From Defluviibacillus sp043739385 (lineage in GTDB: Bacteria > Pseudomonadota > Gammaproteobacteria > Burkholderiales > Burkholderiaceae_C), in NCBI GenBank assembly GCA_043739385.1, contig JAYUED010000012.1, positions 1 through 64,000 on the forward strand: 64,000 nt of DNA, in the 5' to 3' direction. How positions within the stretch are numbered: position 1 is the stretch's first letter; each line of letters starts with the position of its first letter. Made by a program: the position numbers and the translations under genes. The notes beneath the pieces were generated by a model. The model did no database searches and was not told the origin of the DNA. It worked only from the letters and a program-made list of their open reading frames with translations. Shown one piece after another: positions 41,480 through 51,178 of the stretch.

Positions 41480-44176
41480 GACCAAGCGGCCCGGCACCAC
41501 AATGACCTTCTTGATCGCCGCACCGTTGGCGAGCTTGGTGAACACCTCGCTTTGCAGCGCGATAGCTTCAATCGCCTCTTTGGTCGCCTTGGCAGGCACC
41601 AGGATGGCACCTCGCAACTTGCCGTTCACTTGAAGCATCAGCTCCAGTTCGTCTTGTACCAACGCCGCTTCATCCACCTCGGGCCAGGCGGTGTCCAGTA
41701 AATCACCAAAGCGGGCAGCGTAGCCCAAATCTTTCCACAGGGAGAAGGCAATGTGCGGGCAGACGGGGTAAAGCACGCGCAGCAAGATACTGAAGGTTTC
41801 AGACAAGGCTACAGCGTCTTCGGTGGATGAGGCGAGCTTGGCATCTTCCAGCGTGTTCAGCATTTTCATCACGGCAGAAACCACCGTGTTGTATTGCATA
41901 CGCTCGTAGTCGTAATTGGCCTGACGCAAGATGCCATGTATATCGAAGCGCACGGTCTTCGCTGCACCTGTGAAAACCATTGCTTGGCTAGGATCAGCGG
42001 GAATATTAGCAGTCGCAATACCCGCCTTCAGGGTGGCTTCGTGCTTGGCGGCAAAGGCCCACACACGTTTTAGGAAGCGATAGCTGCCCTCTACCGCCGC
42101 ATCATTCCACTCCAACGTGGCCTCAGGCGGGGCGGTGAACATGGTGTACAGACGGGCTGTATCAGCACCGTAGCGCTCGATCAGGTCTTGCGGGTCTACA
42201 CCGTTGTTTTTGGACTTGGACATGGTGCCCACGCCGTCGTAGCTGATGCGTGTACCGGCAGGGAGATTGCCCTTGGCGGCTTTAAGCAGCGCGTGGGTGA
42301 CTTTGCCAGCGGCATCAAACTGGTCTTCTACCTCATGGGGCCAGAAGTACTCGATGCCACCTTTGTCTGTTTTTCGGGTGTAGATATGGTTAAGCACCAT
42401 GCCCTGTGTCAGTAACTTAGTGAAGGGCTCATCGACCTTGACGAGGCCCATGTCGCGCATGACTTTCGTCCAAAAACGGGCGTACAGCAAGTGCAGGATG
42501 GCGTGCTCGATACCGCCAATGTACTGGTCCATAGGGGCCCAATAGCCCGCGCCTTCAGCCACCATAGCATCGGTGTTTTTCGGGTCACAGTACCTCATGT
42601 AGTACCAGGACGAATCGACGAAGGTGTCCATGGTGTCGGTTTCGCGCCGGGCGGGCTTGCCGCAAACGGGGCAGACGACACCTGCGTGGAAGCCTTCGTG
42701 CTTGTGCAACGGATTTCCGGAACCGTCGGGGATGCAATCTTGCGGCAGCACGACGGGCAGGTCTTTTTCAGGAACGGGTACTGCGCCGTGTTCTTCACAA
42801 TGGATGATGGGGATGGGCGTGCCCCAATAGCGCTGGCGGCTGATACCCCAGTCACGCAGACGCCAAGTGGTCTTCTTTTCACCCAGGCCTTTAGCCTCCA
42901 AGGCGTGGGCGACAGCATTCACCGCGTCTTTAAACCCCATGCCACTGAAGTTACCTGAATTGACAGTAACACCGCGTTGCTTGTCGCCGTAGCAGTCGTG
43001 CCACTGCTCGTAGTCATACACATGGCCATCGACATGGACGACTTCCACCATGCGCAGATCGTACTTTTGGGCGAACGCGAAATCACGCTCATCGTGGGCA
43101 GGCACGCCCATCACTGCGCCGTCGCCGTAGCCTATCAACACGTAGTTGCCAACCCAGACTTCAATCTGGTGGCCATTCAGCGGATGTGTGACGAACAGGC
43201 CTGTGGCCATGCCTTTTTTCTCTTGCGTAGCAAGTTCGGCTTCGGTGGTCCCGCCAGTTTTGCACTCTTCGATGAAGGCGGCTAACGCAGGGTTGGTGCT
43301 GGCCGCATGCAAGGCAAATGGGTGCTCGGGGGCAACTGCGCAAAAAGTGATGCCCATGATGGTGTCGGCACGGGTGGTGAACACGTACATGCGACCATCG
43401 CCAATCAGATTACCGTCTGCGCCCTTGATCTCGTGGGGAAAAGCAAAGCGCACGCCCTCGGACTTGCCGATCCAGTTCTCTTGCATCAGCTTGACGCGCT
43501 CAGGCCAGCCGGGGAGTTTGTTTTGCACCGAGTCAAGTAACTCTTCAGCGTAATCGGTGATTTTCAGGTAGTAGCCCGGGATTTCGCGCTTTTCTACCAC
43601 GGCACCAGTGCGCCACCCTTTGCCGTCGATCACCTGCTCATTGGCCAGAACGGTCATGTCCACGGGGTCCCAGTTAACGATCTGGGTTTTTCGGTAGGCA
43701 ATACCTTTGTCCAACATTTTGAGGAACAACCACTGGTTCCACTGGTAGTAGGTGGGGTCACAAGTGGCGATCTCACGGCTCCAGTCCACCGCCAAACCCA
43801 TTGCCTGCATTTGCTGCTTCATGTAGGCGATGTTGTCGTAGGTCCATTTAGCAGGCGGCACGCCATTTTTGAGTGCCGCATTTTCAGCGGGCAGTCCGAA
43901 CGCATCCCAACCCATGGGCATCAGCACGTTGAAGCCCTTCATGCGCAGGTGGCGCGTGAGCATGTCGTTGATGGTGTAGTTGCGCACATGGCCCATGTGG
44001 AGCTTGCCGCTGGGGTAGGGCAGCATGGAGCAGGCGTAGTATTTTTGTTTGCTCGTGTCTTCAGTGACGCGGTAAACGTCGCCCGTCGTCCAAGCGGCTT
44101 GGACGGCTTGCTCGATGGCGGAAGGGGCGTAAAGCGGAGCGAAAGGCGCGGAATGGGAGGCGAATTGGTCTTGCAT
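41465..44176 (-). CDS. leuS: Leucyl-tRNA synthetase
   Basis: Charges tRNA-Leu with leucine. 903 residues, class I. The HIGH-type motif is PYPSGKLHMGHVRNY, the KMSKS motif is GTMSKSKNNG, the CP1 editing domain is between them (TTRADTIMGITFCAVAPEHP), and the ATP-site tail includes VQVNGKLR-type sequence (LMLQVNGKLRGAI). Normal length. Expressed from a chain bamE-dapB-exbB-exbD-leuS-lptE on the minus strand. Confidence 0.98.
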   Translation of the reverse strand: MQDQFASHSAPFAPLYAPSAIEQAVQAAWTTGDVYRVTEDTSKQKYYACSMLPYPSGKLHMGHVRNYTINDMLTRHLRMKGFNVLMPMGWDAFGLPAENAALKNGVPPAKWTYDNIAYMKQQMQAMGLAVDWSREIATCDPTYYQWNQWLFLKMLDKGIAYRKTQIVNWDPVDMTVLANEQVIDGKGWRTGAVVEKREIPGYYLKITDYAEELLDSVQNKLPGWPERVKLMQENWIGKSEGVRFAFPHEIKGADGNLIGDGRMYVFTTRADTIMGITFCAVAPEHPFALHAASTNPALAAFIEECKTGGTTEAELATQEKKGMATGLFVTHPLNGHQIEVWVGNYVLIGYGDGAVMGVPAHDERDFAFAQKYDLRMVEVVHVDGHVYDYEQWHDCYGDKQRGVTVNSGNFSGMGFKDAVNAVAHALEAKGLGEKKTTWRLRDWGISRQRYWGTPIPIIHCEEHGAVPVPEKDLPVVLPQDCIPDGSGNPLHKHEGFHAGVVCPVCGKPARRETDTMDTFVDSSWYYMRYCDPKNTDAMVAEGAGYWAPMDQYIGGIEHAILHLLYARFWTKVMRDMGLVKVDEPFTKLLTQGMVLNHIYTRKTDKGGIEYFWPHEVEDQFDAAGKVTHALLKAAKGNLPAGTRISYDGVGTMSKSKNNGVDPQDLIERYGADTARLYTMFTAPPEATLEWNDAAVEGSYRFLKRVWAFAAKHEATLKAGIATANIPADPSQAMVFTGAAKTVRFDIHGILRQANYDYERMQYNTVVSAVMKMLNTLEDAKLASSTEDAVALSETFSILLRVLYPVCPHIAFSLWKDLGYAARFGDLLDTAWPEVDEAALVQDELELMLQVNGKLRGAILVPAKATKEAIEAIALQSEVFTKLANGAAIKKVIVVPGRLVNIVI

Positions 44177-44206
44177 AGCCCAATTTTAGAGGCTATGCGC
44201 GGTGCG

Positions 44207-44623
44207 CTAGGGCTTAGGCTCCGCGACAAACCCAATTCGGTTCAGTCCTGCCTTTTGCGCAAGGCCCATAACCTCGACGACTTTGCCATAGGGCACGGCT
44301 TCATCAGCGCGCAATTGCACCTCAGTGTCCGGGTTTTTAGTTGCAGCTTCGGTCAAACGAGCAGCCAAGGCGGGCAATTCAATTTTTTGATCGTTCAAAA
44401 AAGCTTGTCCAGTTTTGTCTACGACCAAGGTGACGAATTTAGGCGCATCCCCGGCAGCTGCCCCGTCAGCTTTGGGTAAATCGAGATGGATGCTGCTGGA
44501 AAGTAATGGTGCGGTGATGATGAAGATAACCAGCAACACCATCATCACGTCCACCAAGGGCGTCATGTTGATCTCGCTCATGGGCTGGCTGCCTTTGGTG
44601 CGCTCTAAACGGCCGAAAGACAT
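44207..44623 (-). CDS. exbD: ExbD/TolR-family biopolymer transport protein
   Basis: 138 residues with one N-terminal membrane helix (VMMVLLVIFIITAPLL) preceded by INMTPLVDVM, which contains the proton-path Asp, and a periplasmic domain. With the preceding gene it forms the proton-driven stator that energises TonB or Tol systems; no tonB, tolA or tolB is adjacent, so the choice between ExbD and TolR is open. Confidence 0.9.
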   Translation of the reverse strand: MSFGRLERTKGSQPMSEINMTPLVDVMMVLLVIFIITAPLLSSSIHLDLPKADGAAAGDAPKFVTLVVDKTGQAFLNDQKIELPALAARLTEAATKNPDTEVQLRADEAVPYGKVVEVMGLAQKAGLNRIGFVAEPKP

Positions 44624-44627
44624 GGCG

Positions 44628-45299
44628 TCAGGCTTGAAGGGGGGCGGTAGAGGCAGGAGCTTCGGGGTGAGCCATCAGCTCGCGCAGGTCGCGAGCAAAG
44701 CCTTCCAAATCGGCTTCGATGCGGCCAATGCTTCGACCCAGCACGTTGTAGGCAAGCACGGCGGGAATAGCGACAGCTAGACCAGCGGCGGTCATGATGA
44801 GGGCTTCACCAACGGGGCCCGCGATTTTGTCGATGGTGATTTGCCCCGCACCGGCAATGCTCATCAGTGCGTGATAAATACCCCATACCGTGCCCAGCAA
44901 GCCGACGAAAGGGGCCGTGGCGCCAACAGTGGCCAGCAGGACTTGCCCGTACTGAAGCTTGTGCAGCACGTGGTGCAGCGCATCGCGCAGCACGCGGGTG
45001 AGTTGCTGGGATTTGTCACCGGCTGATGCCAAGGTGCCTTTTGCTCCCATAGTTGTAGCGGCAATCAATGGCCAAACAAGTACCTCACGGTCAAAAGCCT
45101 TAATTTTAGGTTGTGCGTCGCCTATAGAACTGGCTTGCCAGAACGCCGCCGTACTGCGGGCCACGTCCACCGAGGCGCGACGCAGAAGCCACGATTTCCA
45201 AAGGATGACAACCCAGCTGGAAACCGACATAGCCAAGAGCAGCAAAGCGACCAAGCGACTGACGGCATCGCCTTGGGTAAAGATCTGTAAGGCGTTCAT
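44628..45299 (-). CDS. exbB: MotA/TolQ/ExbB-family proton channel protein
   Basis: 223 residues, three membrane helices: SRLVALLLLAMSVSSWVVIL, LATVGATAPFVGLLGTVWGI (the conserved channel helix) and EALIMTAAGLAVAIPAVLAY. Partner of the ExbD/TolR protein encoded four bases downstream. Confidence 0.92.
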   Translation of the reverse strand: MNALQIFTQGDAVSRLVALLLLAMSVSSWVVILWKSWLLRRASVDVARSTAAFWQASSIGDAQPKIKAFDREVLVWPLIAATTMGAKGTLASAGDKSQQLTRVLRDALHHVLHKLQYGQVLLATVGATAPFVGLLGTVWGIYHALMSIAGAGQITIDKIAGPVGEALIMTAAGLAVAIPAVLAYNVLGRSIGRIEADLEGFARDLRELMAHPEAPASTAPLQA

Positions 45300-45331
45300 A
45301 GCGCGGGCATGGAAGGGGGGACGAAATGAAA

Positions 45332-45349
45332 GGCTTAGAGGGCTTAGAG
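45332..45349. repeat. 9-bp tandem repeat adjoining the dapB stop codon
   Basis: Two exact copies of ggcttagag lie immediately next to the dapB stop codon (45350-45352). Confidence 0.55.
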
Positions 45350-46150
45350 CTAGTTCAAGCCCAGCACGTCGAACATGTCGTAAAGACCTGGCGCGCGGCC
45401 TGCCAAGAAGCGCACGGCACGCAGACTGCCTTGAGCGTAGGTGGCTCGGCTGGAGGATTTGTGGGTGATCTCGATGCGCTCGCCTGTACCGGCAAACAGC
45501 ACAGTGTGGTCGCCCACGATGTCGCCACCACGAATGGCGGCAAAGCCGATGGTGGACGGATCGCGCTCGCCAGTGATGCCTTCACGGCCATAAACAGCAC
45601 AGTCGGCCAGCTTGCGGCCTTGGGCTTGGGCGATAACCTCACCCATTTTGAGGGCAGTGCCGGAGGGCGCGTCCACTTTGTGGCGGTGGTGGGCTTCGAT
45701 GATTTCGATGTCATAACCCGTCGCCATGGCCTTCGCAGCCATCTCTAACAACTTCAAGGTAACGTTAACGCCTACGCTGAAATTAGGTGACATCACGATA
45801 GCGATATCTTGAGCAATTGTGGCGATTTCAGCTTTTTGCGTATCGCTAAAACCAGTGGTGCCGATCACGGCGTTGACGCCAAGCTTGCGACAAGCATGCA
45901 GATGCGCAAGGGTGGCCTCGGGGCGGGTGAAGTCGATCAGAATTTTGGCGTTATGCAAGCCGGCCACCAAATCGGCGGTGACAAGGATACCGCTGGGTTT
46001 GCCCAGGAAAGCACTGGCGTCAAGGCCAATGCCAGCGCTGCTGGCGATATCAAGTGCACCTGCGAGGCTGCAGTCGTCAGCGCTGTGTACGGCTTCAATC
46101 AGCATCTGGCCCATTCGGCCTGATGCACCTGCAATAGCGATGGCGTGCAT
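45350..46150 (-). CDS. dapB: 4-Hydroxy-tetrahydrodipicolinate reductase
   Basis: Lysine/diaminopimelate pathway enzyme, NAD(P)H dependent. About 266 residues: N-terminal Rossmann motif IAIAGASGRMGQML, catalytic EIIEAHHRHKVDAPSGTALK, and VGDHTVLFAGTGERIEITH. ATG at 46150 (MHAIAIAG) gives the canonical N-terminus; upstream in-frame ATGs to 46204 would add 18 residues without family similarity, and no start has a strong Shine-Dalgarno. Confidence 0.95.
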   Translation of the reverse strand: MHAIAIAGASGRMGQMLIEAVHSADDCSLAGALDIASSAGIGLDASAFLGKPSGILVTADLVAGLHNAKILIDFTRPEATLAHLHACRKLGVNAVIGTTGFSDTQKAEIATIAQDIAIVMSPNFSVGVNVTLKLLEMAAKAMATGYDIEIIEAHHRHKVDAPSGTALKMGEVIAQAQGRKLADCAVYGREGITGERDPSTIGFAAIRGGDIVGDHTVLFAGTGERIEITHKSSSRATYAQGSLRAVRFLAGRAPGLYDMFDVLGLN

Positions 46151-46279
46151 CGTGTCGGATGTGACCGATATGTTAGGGGGAGTGACCAAGAGTGTCATAG
46201 GCATTGCAATTAGCGATTGAGGTGTAAGGTGCCGAGTCCGCCAATACCAAACCCATACCGCGCCTCAGGGTCGATGAGA

Positions 46280-46867
46280 CTAGAGCGCGGGGCCTTCGAG
46301 CGGCGGGTAGTTGTCAGACAGCGCAGAGGGCGGGGGTGGATTGACGGCAGGTGACGTCGCAGGCGCAAACTTCTTCAGGCCCTCGGCATCCGCTTGCAGC
46401 AAGGGAACTTTTCCGAGTTTGCGGTTGGATTCAAGTTGAGCGATAAATTCAGCTTCGCTGGGCATCTCATCACCCTCAATACGGTCCATCACGTCGCCAT
46501 TGAAAAATACGCTCAGTCGGCGTGACTGAATATCTACGCCTTGGCGGTGCAGCGTGAACACGTAATCCCAGCGGTTACTGTGAAAAATGCTAACCAGCAA
46601 CGAGGTCCCCAAAATATCGCGCACTTGGTTGCGCGTCATACCGGGTTTAAGCGCAGCAACTTGCTCTTTGGATACAAAGTTGCCCTGCACTACCTCTAAA
46701 CGGTAGGGACTCACCATAGTGAGAGCACGATTTGTGCTGGTACCCAGACTGCCACATCCGGTCAGCAGCAGGCTCACGCCTACGCACGCCATGACAGACG
46801 AGACCTGCGTCAGGGCCGTCGAAAAATGAAGGTGCATACGATAGGACAAAGTGGCATTAGCAGACAT
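46280..46867 (-). CDS. bamE: Outer membrane protein assembly factor BamE (SmpA/OmlA)
   Basis: Small lipoprotein of the BAM complex that inserts beta-barrel proteins. About 195 residues: signal peptide ending in lipobox LLTGC, then VVQGNFVSKEQVAALKPGMT and NQVRDILGTSLL, the SmpA core. A proline-rich C-terminal tail is longer than in E. coli, as common in Burkholderiales. The start among ATG 46867 and 46837 is not certain. Divergent from fur, a classic arrangement. Confidence 0.92.
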   Translation of the reverse strand: MSANATLSYRMHLHFSTALTQVSSVMACVGVSLLLTGCGSLGTSTNRALTMVSPYRLEVVQGNFVSKEQVAALKPGMTRNQVRDILGTSLLVSIFHSNRWDYVFTLHRQGVDIQSRRLSVFFNGDVMDRIEGDEMPSEAEFIAQLESNRKLGKVPLLQADAEGLKKFAPATSPAVNPPPPSALSDNYPPLEGPAL

Positions 46868-46989
46868 GGGGCAAATCAAACAGTGGGCTGTGGCGATATG
46901 ATGTTTCCATTGTAGCGACTGCTAATTTATGAAGGAATGACCCTGTCCATTGGGGCCTTAAAGCAGTCCGCTAATCCTGAAAGAACACC

Positions 46990-47469
46990 ATGGCCAATAT
47001 CGACGAACTCAAAAGTACAGGCCTCAAAGCCACCCTGCCTCGATTGAAAATTTTAGAGATTTTCCAAAAAGGCGACCAACGCCATATGACGGCGGAAGAT
47101 GTATTCCGTGTGCTGCTGCAAGACCGCTCGGATATTGGTCTGGCTACGGTCTACAGGGTGCTGACGCAATTCGAGCAAGCAGCCATCTTGAGCCGTAGTC
47201 ATTTTGAAAGTGGCAAAGCCGTCTACGAGTTGAACGAAGGCCAGCACCACGACCACTTGGTGTGCTTGGACTGTGGGCGTGTAGAAGAGTTTTATGACGC
47301 AGAAATTGAACGTCGTCAAAACGATGTGGCACTGCGCAAAGGCTTTGTGATTGCCGACCATGCGCTGAGCCTGTACGCCAACTGCACCAAGGAGCTCTGC
47401 CCTAGCCGCCCCGCACCAAACCACCGAAGCGGCTTACCTTCAAGCGCGACCACCAGCATCCCTGATTAA
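46990..47469 (+). CDS. fur: Ferric uptake regulator
   Basis: Fe(II)-responsive repressor of iron uptake. 159 residues: winged helix (LKATLPRLKILEIFQKGDQR; ATVYRVLTQFEQAAIL), metal motif HHDHLVCLDCGRVEEF, and a C-terminal CTKELCPSRP with the second Cys pair. The tail after this pair is slightly longer than usual. Divergent from bamE; I do not see a clear Fur box in the 122-base gap. The 3' end is TAA-rich (taacgtaatagcgtaacgg). Confidence 0.95.
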   Translation: MANIDELKSTGLKATLPRLKILEIFQKGDQRHMTAEDVFRVLLQDRSDIGLATVYRVLTQFEQAAILSRSHFESGKAVYELNEGQHHDHLVCLDCGRVEEFYDAEIERRQNDVALRKGFVIADHALSLYANCTKELCPSRPAPNHRSGLPSSATTSIPD

Positions 47470-47506
47470 CGTAATAGCGTAACGGACTAGTGGTGCGCTG
47501 AAGGCG

Positions 47507-48454
47507 CTAGTCGTCCATGGCCTTGCGCTGACGGTCTGTGAACTCTTGGTAGGTATCAATACCTCGCAGCTGCAAAATCGTATTGCGCACAGCAGCTTCA
47601 ACCAGTACGGCGATGTTTCGCCCCGCCACCACTTGAATCACTACTTTGCGTATCGGCACAGTCAGTACATCTTGCGTGAGCGGTATAGCCGGCATACGTT
47701 CATAGTCACGCTCCAGCGTTTCTTTGCGCACCAGATGAACGATGAGCTTAAGGCGCATTTTGCGTCGTACTGCGGTTTCACCAAATATGGCTTTGATGTC
47801 CAGCAGGCCGATACCACGTACTTCAAGCAGGTTTTGCAACAGATCCGGGCAGCGGCCTTCAATGGTGGTTTGGTTGATGCGAAAAATATCGACCGCATCA
47901 TCAGCCACCAAACCATTGCCGCGTGAAATAAGCTCTAAGCCCAACTCACTTTTACCCAAGCCAGATTCGCCCGTAATCAGCACGCCTAAGCCCAAAATAT
48001 CCATGAACACGCCATGCATGGACGAGCGGTCGGCGAAGTGCTTGGAGAGATAAGCGCGCAGCACATCAATCACAAAAGCGGAGGACTCCTTGGTCGCGAA
48101 CATGGGGATCTGGGCGCGTTCGCACATCGACAACAAAGCGACGGGCGCAACTTGACCATCGGCCAAGATCAACACGGGAGGCTCCAGAGTGACAATGCGA
48201 GAGATGCGCCGTACGCAGTCTTCAGCGTTGCCCCGTTGACTCAAATAAGCGACTTCGCGCTCACCCATGATTTGCACTCTGTACGGATGGATGTAGTTAA
48301 GGTAACCCACCAGATCAGCACCTGAGCGTGCGGCACTGATGGCAATGTCATCAAACCGACGCTCGGAAGCACCCAAGCCAGCCACCCACTCCCAGCGCAG
48401 CGTAGCGCGAAACGCTTCAAACAAGACATCAGCGCTGACAGCGGTAGGTTTCAT
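47507..48454 (-). CDS. hprK: HPr kinase/phosphorylase
   Basis: Phosphorylates and dephosphorylates HPr on serine; part of the regulatory PTS in betaproteobacteria. 315 residues: N-terminal domain, then Walker A GESGLGKSELGLELI, the catalytic HGVFMDILG stretch and the signature LEVRGIGLLDIKAIFG. Downstream of ptsN on the same strand, as in other Burkholderiales. Confidence 0.96.
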   Translation of the reverse strand: MKPTAVSADVLFEAFRATLRWEWVAGLGASERRFDDIAISAARSGADLVGYLNYIHPYRVQIMGEREVAYLSQRGNAEDCVRRISRIVTLEPPVLILADGQVAPVALLSMCERAQIPMFATKESSAFVIDVLRAYLSKHFADRSSMHGVFMDILGLGVLITGESGLGKSELGLELISRGNGLVADDAVDIFRINQTTIEGRCPDLLQNLLEVRGIGLLDIKAIFGETAVRRKMRLKLIVHLVRKETLERDYERMPAIPLTQDVLTVPIRKVVIQVVAGRNIAVLVEAAVRNTILQLRGIDTYQEFTDRQRKAMDD

Positions 48455-48542
48455 CGGGTAAAGAGGAGGGAGTGGCCGCGTGTCACACGCAGTAAATTCT
48501 GGTCAAGCGATCTGAACAAGCCTGCTTGGCTTGTTCCGCCGC

Positions 48543-49010
48543 CTAAGCGGTTTGAGCAGACTTCCAAGTAGCGATTAGTGTATGCAAGGCAACAGCTTCG
48601 GTACTGCCTTTAATACGCTCACGCAAAGGCGCATCGCTCAGAAGCTCTGCAATCTCAGAGAGGATTTCAAGGTGCTTTTGGGTCGCGGCTTCCGGCACGA
48701 GCAAAAAAATCAGCAAATCAACGGGCTGGTCATCAGGCGCATCAAAACCGATGGGGATAGCCAAGCGAAGTACAGCGGCCATAGGAGCCTTTAGCCCACG
48801 AATGCGGCCATGAGGAATAGCCACACCATGGCCCAAGCCAGTAGAACCGAGCCGCTCACGGGCGAACAGGCTGTCTGTCACTAATGCACGGCTGAGGCCA
48901 TGCAAATTTTCAAAAAGCAACCCGGCCTCTTCAAAAGCGCGTTTTTTGCTGGCAGCGTCAACCTGAACCAAAACCTGGGGCAGGGGCAATATGGAAGCTA
49001 GTCGATTCAT
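48543..49010 (-). CDS. ptsN: PTS IIA-like nitrogen-regulatory protein
   Basis: EIIA-Ntr of the nitrogen PTS. 155 residues; the phosphorylated His is in LGHGVAIPHGRI near residue 66-73, with LLIFLLVPEAATQKHLEIL downstream. Sits between hpf and hprK. Confidence 0.95.
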   Translation of the reverse strand: MNRLASILPLPQVLVQVDAASKKRAFEEAGLLFENLHGLSRALVTDSLFARERLGSTGLGHGVAIPHGRIRGLKAPMAAVLRLAIPIGFDAPDDQPVDLLIFLLVPEAATQKHLEILSEIAELLSDAPLRERIKGSTEAVALHTLIATWKSAQTA

Positions 49011-49147
49011 GGTGGACGCAGATTATGCACTTTGTAGTTTGAACTGAATTACAGCAGAAAAAAACCGCCAGGATTGCTGGCGGCTGTGTCGGGTGTTTTG
49101 GCTTATGGCCAGGGCTGTGAATGGGTATTCGCTACAAGGAGTTACCG

Positions 49148-49480
49148 TTACATGATTAGCCGTTTAGCCGACTCGTGTTGATGGTCTTGTACCCGGTCTT
49201 TGTGACGAACCACTTGGCGATCTAGTTTGTCAACTAAGTCGTCGACAGCGGCATACAGGTCTTCGTGCGAACTTTCGGCAAACATATCATTGCCTTTCAC
49301 GTGAATATTGCATTCCGCTCGCTGACGTCCCTCTTTTTCCTTTTGCTTCTCGACACTGAGCAGTACCTTGACATCTACCACTTGATCAAAATGCCGGGTT
49401 ATTCGGTCTAACTTACCGGTGACATAGCTTCTCAACGCTGGGGTAACTTCAAGATGGTGTCCGCTGATTGTCAAGTTCAT
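49148..49480 (-). CDS. hpf: Ribosome hibernation-promoting factor (short form)
   Basis: 110 residues, sigma-54 modulation/YfiA family: MNLTISGHHLEVTPALRSYV, KLDRITRHFDQVVDVKVLLS and AAVDDLVDKLDRQVVRHKD. It stabilises inactive ribosomes in stationary phase. AGGAG before the ATG. rpoN, which commonly precedes this gene, is absent here. Confidence 0.95.
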   Translation of the reverse strand: MNLTISGHHLEVTPALRSYVTGKLDRITRHFDQVVDVKVLLSVEKQKEKEGRQRAECNIHVKGNDMFAESSHEDLYAAVDDLVDKLDRQVVRHKDRVQDHQHESAKRLIM

Positions 49481-49859
49481 GTGTAGGCTCCTAAACGCAG
49501 GGGTATTGAAGCAGCCGCCTCATCTAACTTAGCTGCTACTGAGGCGGTTGAGGGCAACGTTTTTTCGTTGCCCTGGATCCACTATGCGCTTGTTGTAACA
49601 AAAATGCAATGAATTTCAGCCCGATGCACAGAGCTTGATGCGCGGTATTGTGAACAAATTTTCAGAGTCAGAAATTTGTGCCAATTTCACAGTCTCACCC
49701 TAAAACCAGTCTTTTTTAAGGGGATAATTTTTCTACTCAAAGTCCTGCGCCGCAGGAAACGCAACTCTTGCTTACTCGCAACGAAGGCTAGCAACGCTAG
49801 GCTTTACATAGCGTTAAGTTTCCTGCTTACTGGACAATGTTTAACATTAATCTCATGCC
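49481..49859. other. Intergenic region with two hairpins upstream of hpf
   Basis: No gene. Near hpf it holds two stems: CCGCCTCA/TGAGGCGG (49515-49522 with 49540-49547) and GGGCAACG/CGTTGCCC around a six-T loop (49552-49573). Neither is followed by a T-run on either strand. They would lie in the hpf leader if transcription starts further up. The part nearer the patatin gene is AT-rich and probably holds its promoter. Confidence 0.5.
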
Positions 49860-51068
49860 ATGAGCGTGGACACCATCATCCACGCGAGCTACTCGCGCAG
49901 CCGCACACTACCCCGCTTCGTGAACGCCCTAGTTTTGATGGGTGGAGGTGCCCGCTCAGCCTACCAAGTCGGTGTCCTGCGCGCAACGGCAGCCATACTG
50001 GATTTGCAACCTGGGCTGGTGGACGGCTTCCCCTTCCCCGTTCTGGTCGGCACTTCTGCAGGCGCGCTGAACGCCACGTTTTTGGCAGGCGAGTCCAGTC
50101 GCGGGCTGAAAGCCTTTGAAGCGCTAGCTCAATTTTGGGAAAACTTGCGCTCAAGTGATGTATACGCTTTAAATATCTCGCCCATGGCACGGGCCAGTCG
50201 CTGGCTGATCGCCTTAAGTCTCTCGCGTACAGCCCGCCATCGCGGTGGTGTTTTAGACAACACGCCTTTGGTGGACACGCTTCACAAAGCCATCTCGCTG
50301 TTAGGCATTGAAGACGCTTTGCAGTCGCAGGCCATCCGCGCGCTGGCGATCACTGCATCAAGCTACACCACAGGTGTGCATTGGACTTTTTGTCATACAG
50401 CACGGCAAACCGACTTTCACACTTGGGCAAGACCCGGTCGCCGTGCGGAATACCAGCCCATCACGATTGAGCATTTAATGGCATCCAGTGCCATCCCCTT
50501 TATTTTTCCAACCACCAAGCTCTGGGTGGATGACCATGTCGAATTCTTTGGCGACGGCTCAATGCGGCAAATTTCTCCACTTTCGTCTGCGATACATCTA
50601 GGTGCAAACCGGATTTTTGTAGTCGGTGCAGGGCAACCTCAACGCATGAGCTCTACCGGTAACAGCCCCGCGATCATGCCGACATTGGGTAGCATCGCCG
50701 GGTTTGTCATGGGAAGCGTGTTCCATGACACCCTACAGGCCGATATGGAGCAAACCCTGCGCGTCACGAAGACTATGCGCAACCTGCCGCCAGAAATCGC
50801 GATCGCTATGCCCTACACCGAAGTGGATGTGCTCGCAATCACCCCCACCCAGTCGCTGGACGCGCTGGCCCAAGCCCATGCCCACGAACTGCCTGCAACC
50901 ACCCGCCATGCACTCGAAGGCTTGGGTGCACTCAAAGGCGGAGGCGCAGCATTGGCAAGTTACTTGTTGTTCGAGCCGGGCTTCACTAAAGCGTTAATGC
51001 AGCTAGGCGAGCAAGATGCCTATGCGCGTAAAGCAGAGATAGTTGCATTCTTTGCCGAACAAAAATAA
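49860..51068 (+). CDS. Patatin-like phospholipase family protein
   Basis: 402 residues. Catalytic elements of the patatin fold are the oxyanion loop LMGGGARSAYQVGVL, the nucleophile elbow VGTSAGALNA (Ser near residue 66) and the Asp in EFFGDGSMRQISPLSSAI. Such proteins hydrolyse phospholipids or other acyl esters; no signal peptide is evident, so a cytosolic or membrane-associated location is likely. Monocistronic in appearance. Confidence 0.92.
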   Translation: MSVDTIIHASYSRSRTLPRFVNALVLMGGGARSAYQVGVLRATAAILDLQPGLVDGFPFPVLVGTSAGALNATFLAGESSRGLKAFEALAQFWENLRSSDVYALNISPMARASRWLIALSLSRTARHRGGVLDNTPLVDTLHKAISLLGIEDALQSQAIRALAITASSYTTGVHWTFCHTARQTDFHTWARPGRRAEYQPITIEHLMASSAIPFIFPTTKLWVDDHVEFFGDGSMRQISPLSSAIHLGANRIFVVGAGQPQRMSSTGNSPAIMPTLGSIAGFVMGSVFHDTLQADMEQTLRVTKTMRNLPPEIAIAMPYTEVDVLAITPTQSLDALAQAHAHELPATTRHALEGLGALKGGGAALASYLLFEPGFTKALMQLGEQDAYARKAEIVAFFAEQK

Positions 51069-51123
51069 TGTTGCAATGCGATAATCAAAAGCTGTTCACT
51101 ATCGGAGCCATTTGCTTGGAAAC

Positions 51124-51178
51124 CTACCCGAGTCGGTAGCTTTCAACTCCCCCACATCAATGGGCTGGCGTTGAAAGC
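51124..51178 (+). promoter_or_regulatory. Structured 5' leader of corA
   Basis: Two consecutive hairpins: CTACC/GGTAG (51124-51139) and a perfect 8-bp GCTTTCAA/TTGAAAGC stem (51139-51146 with 51171-51178). They precede the corA ribosome site by about 40 bases. No known riboswitch class recognised. Confidence 0.4.

Noticed and set aside
51124..51178. Known Mg2+ or mini-ykkC riboswitch before corA
   Set aside because: The stems lack the conserved loop sequences of those classes; recorded only as a structured leader.
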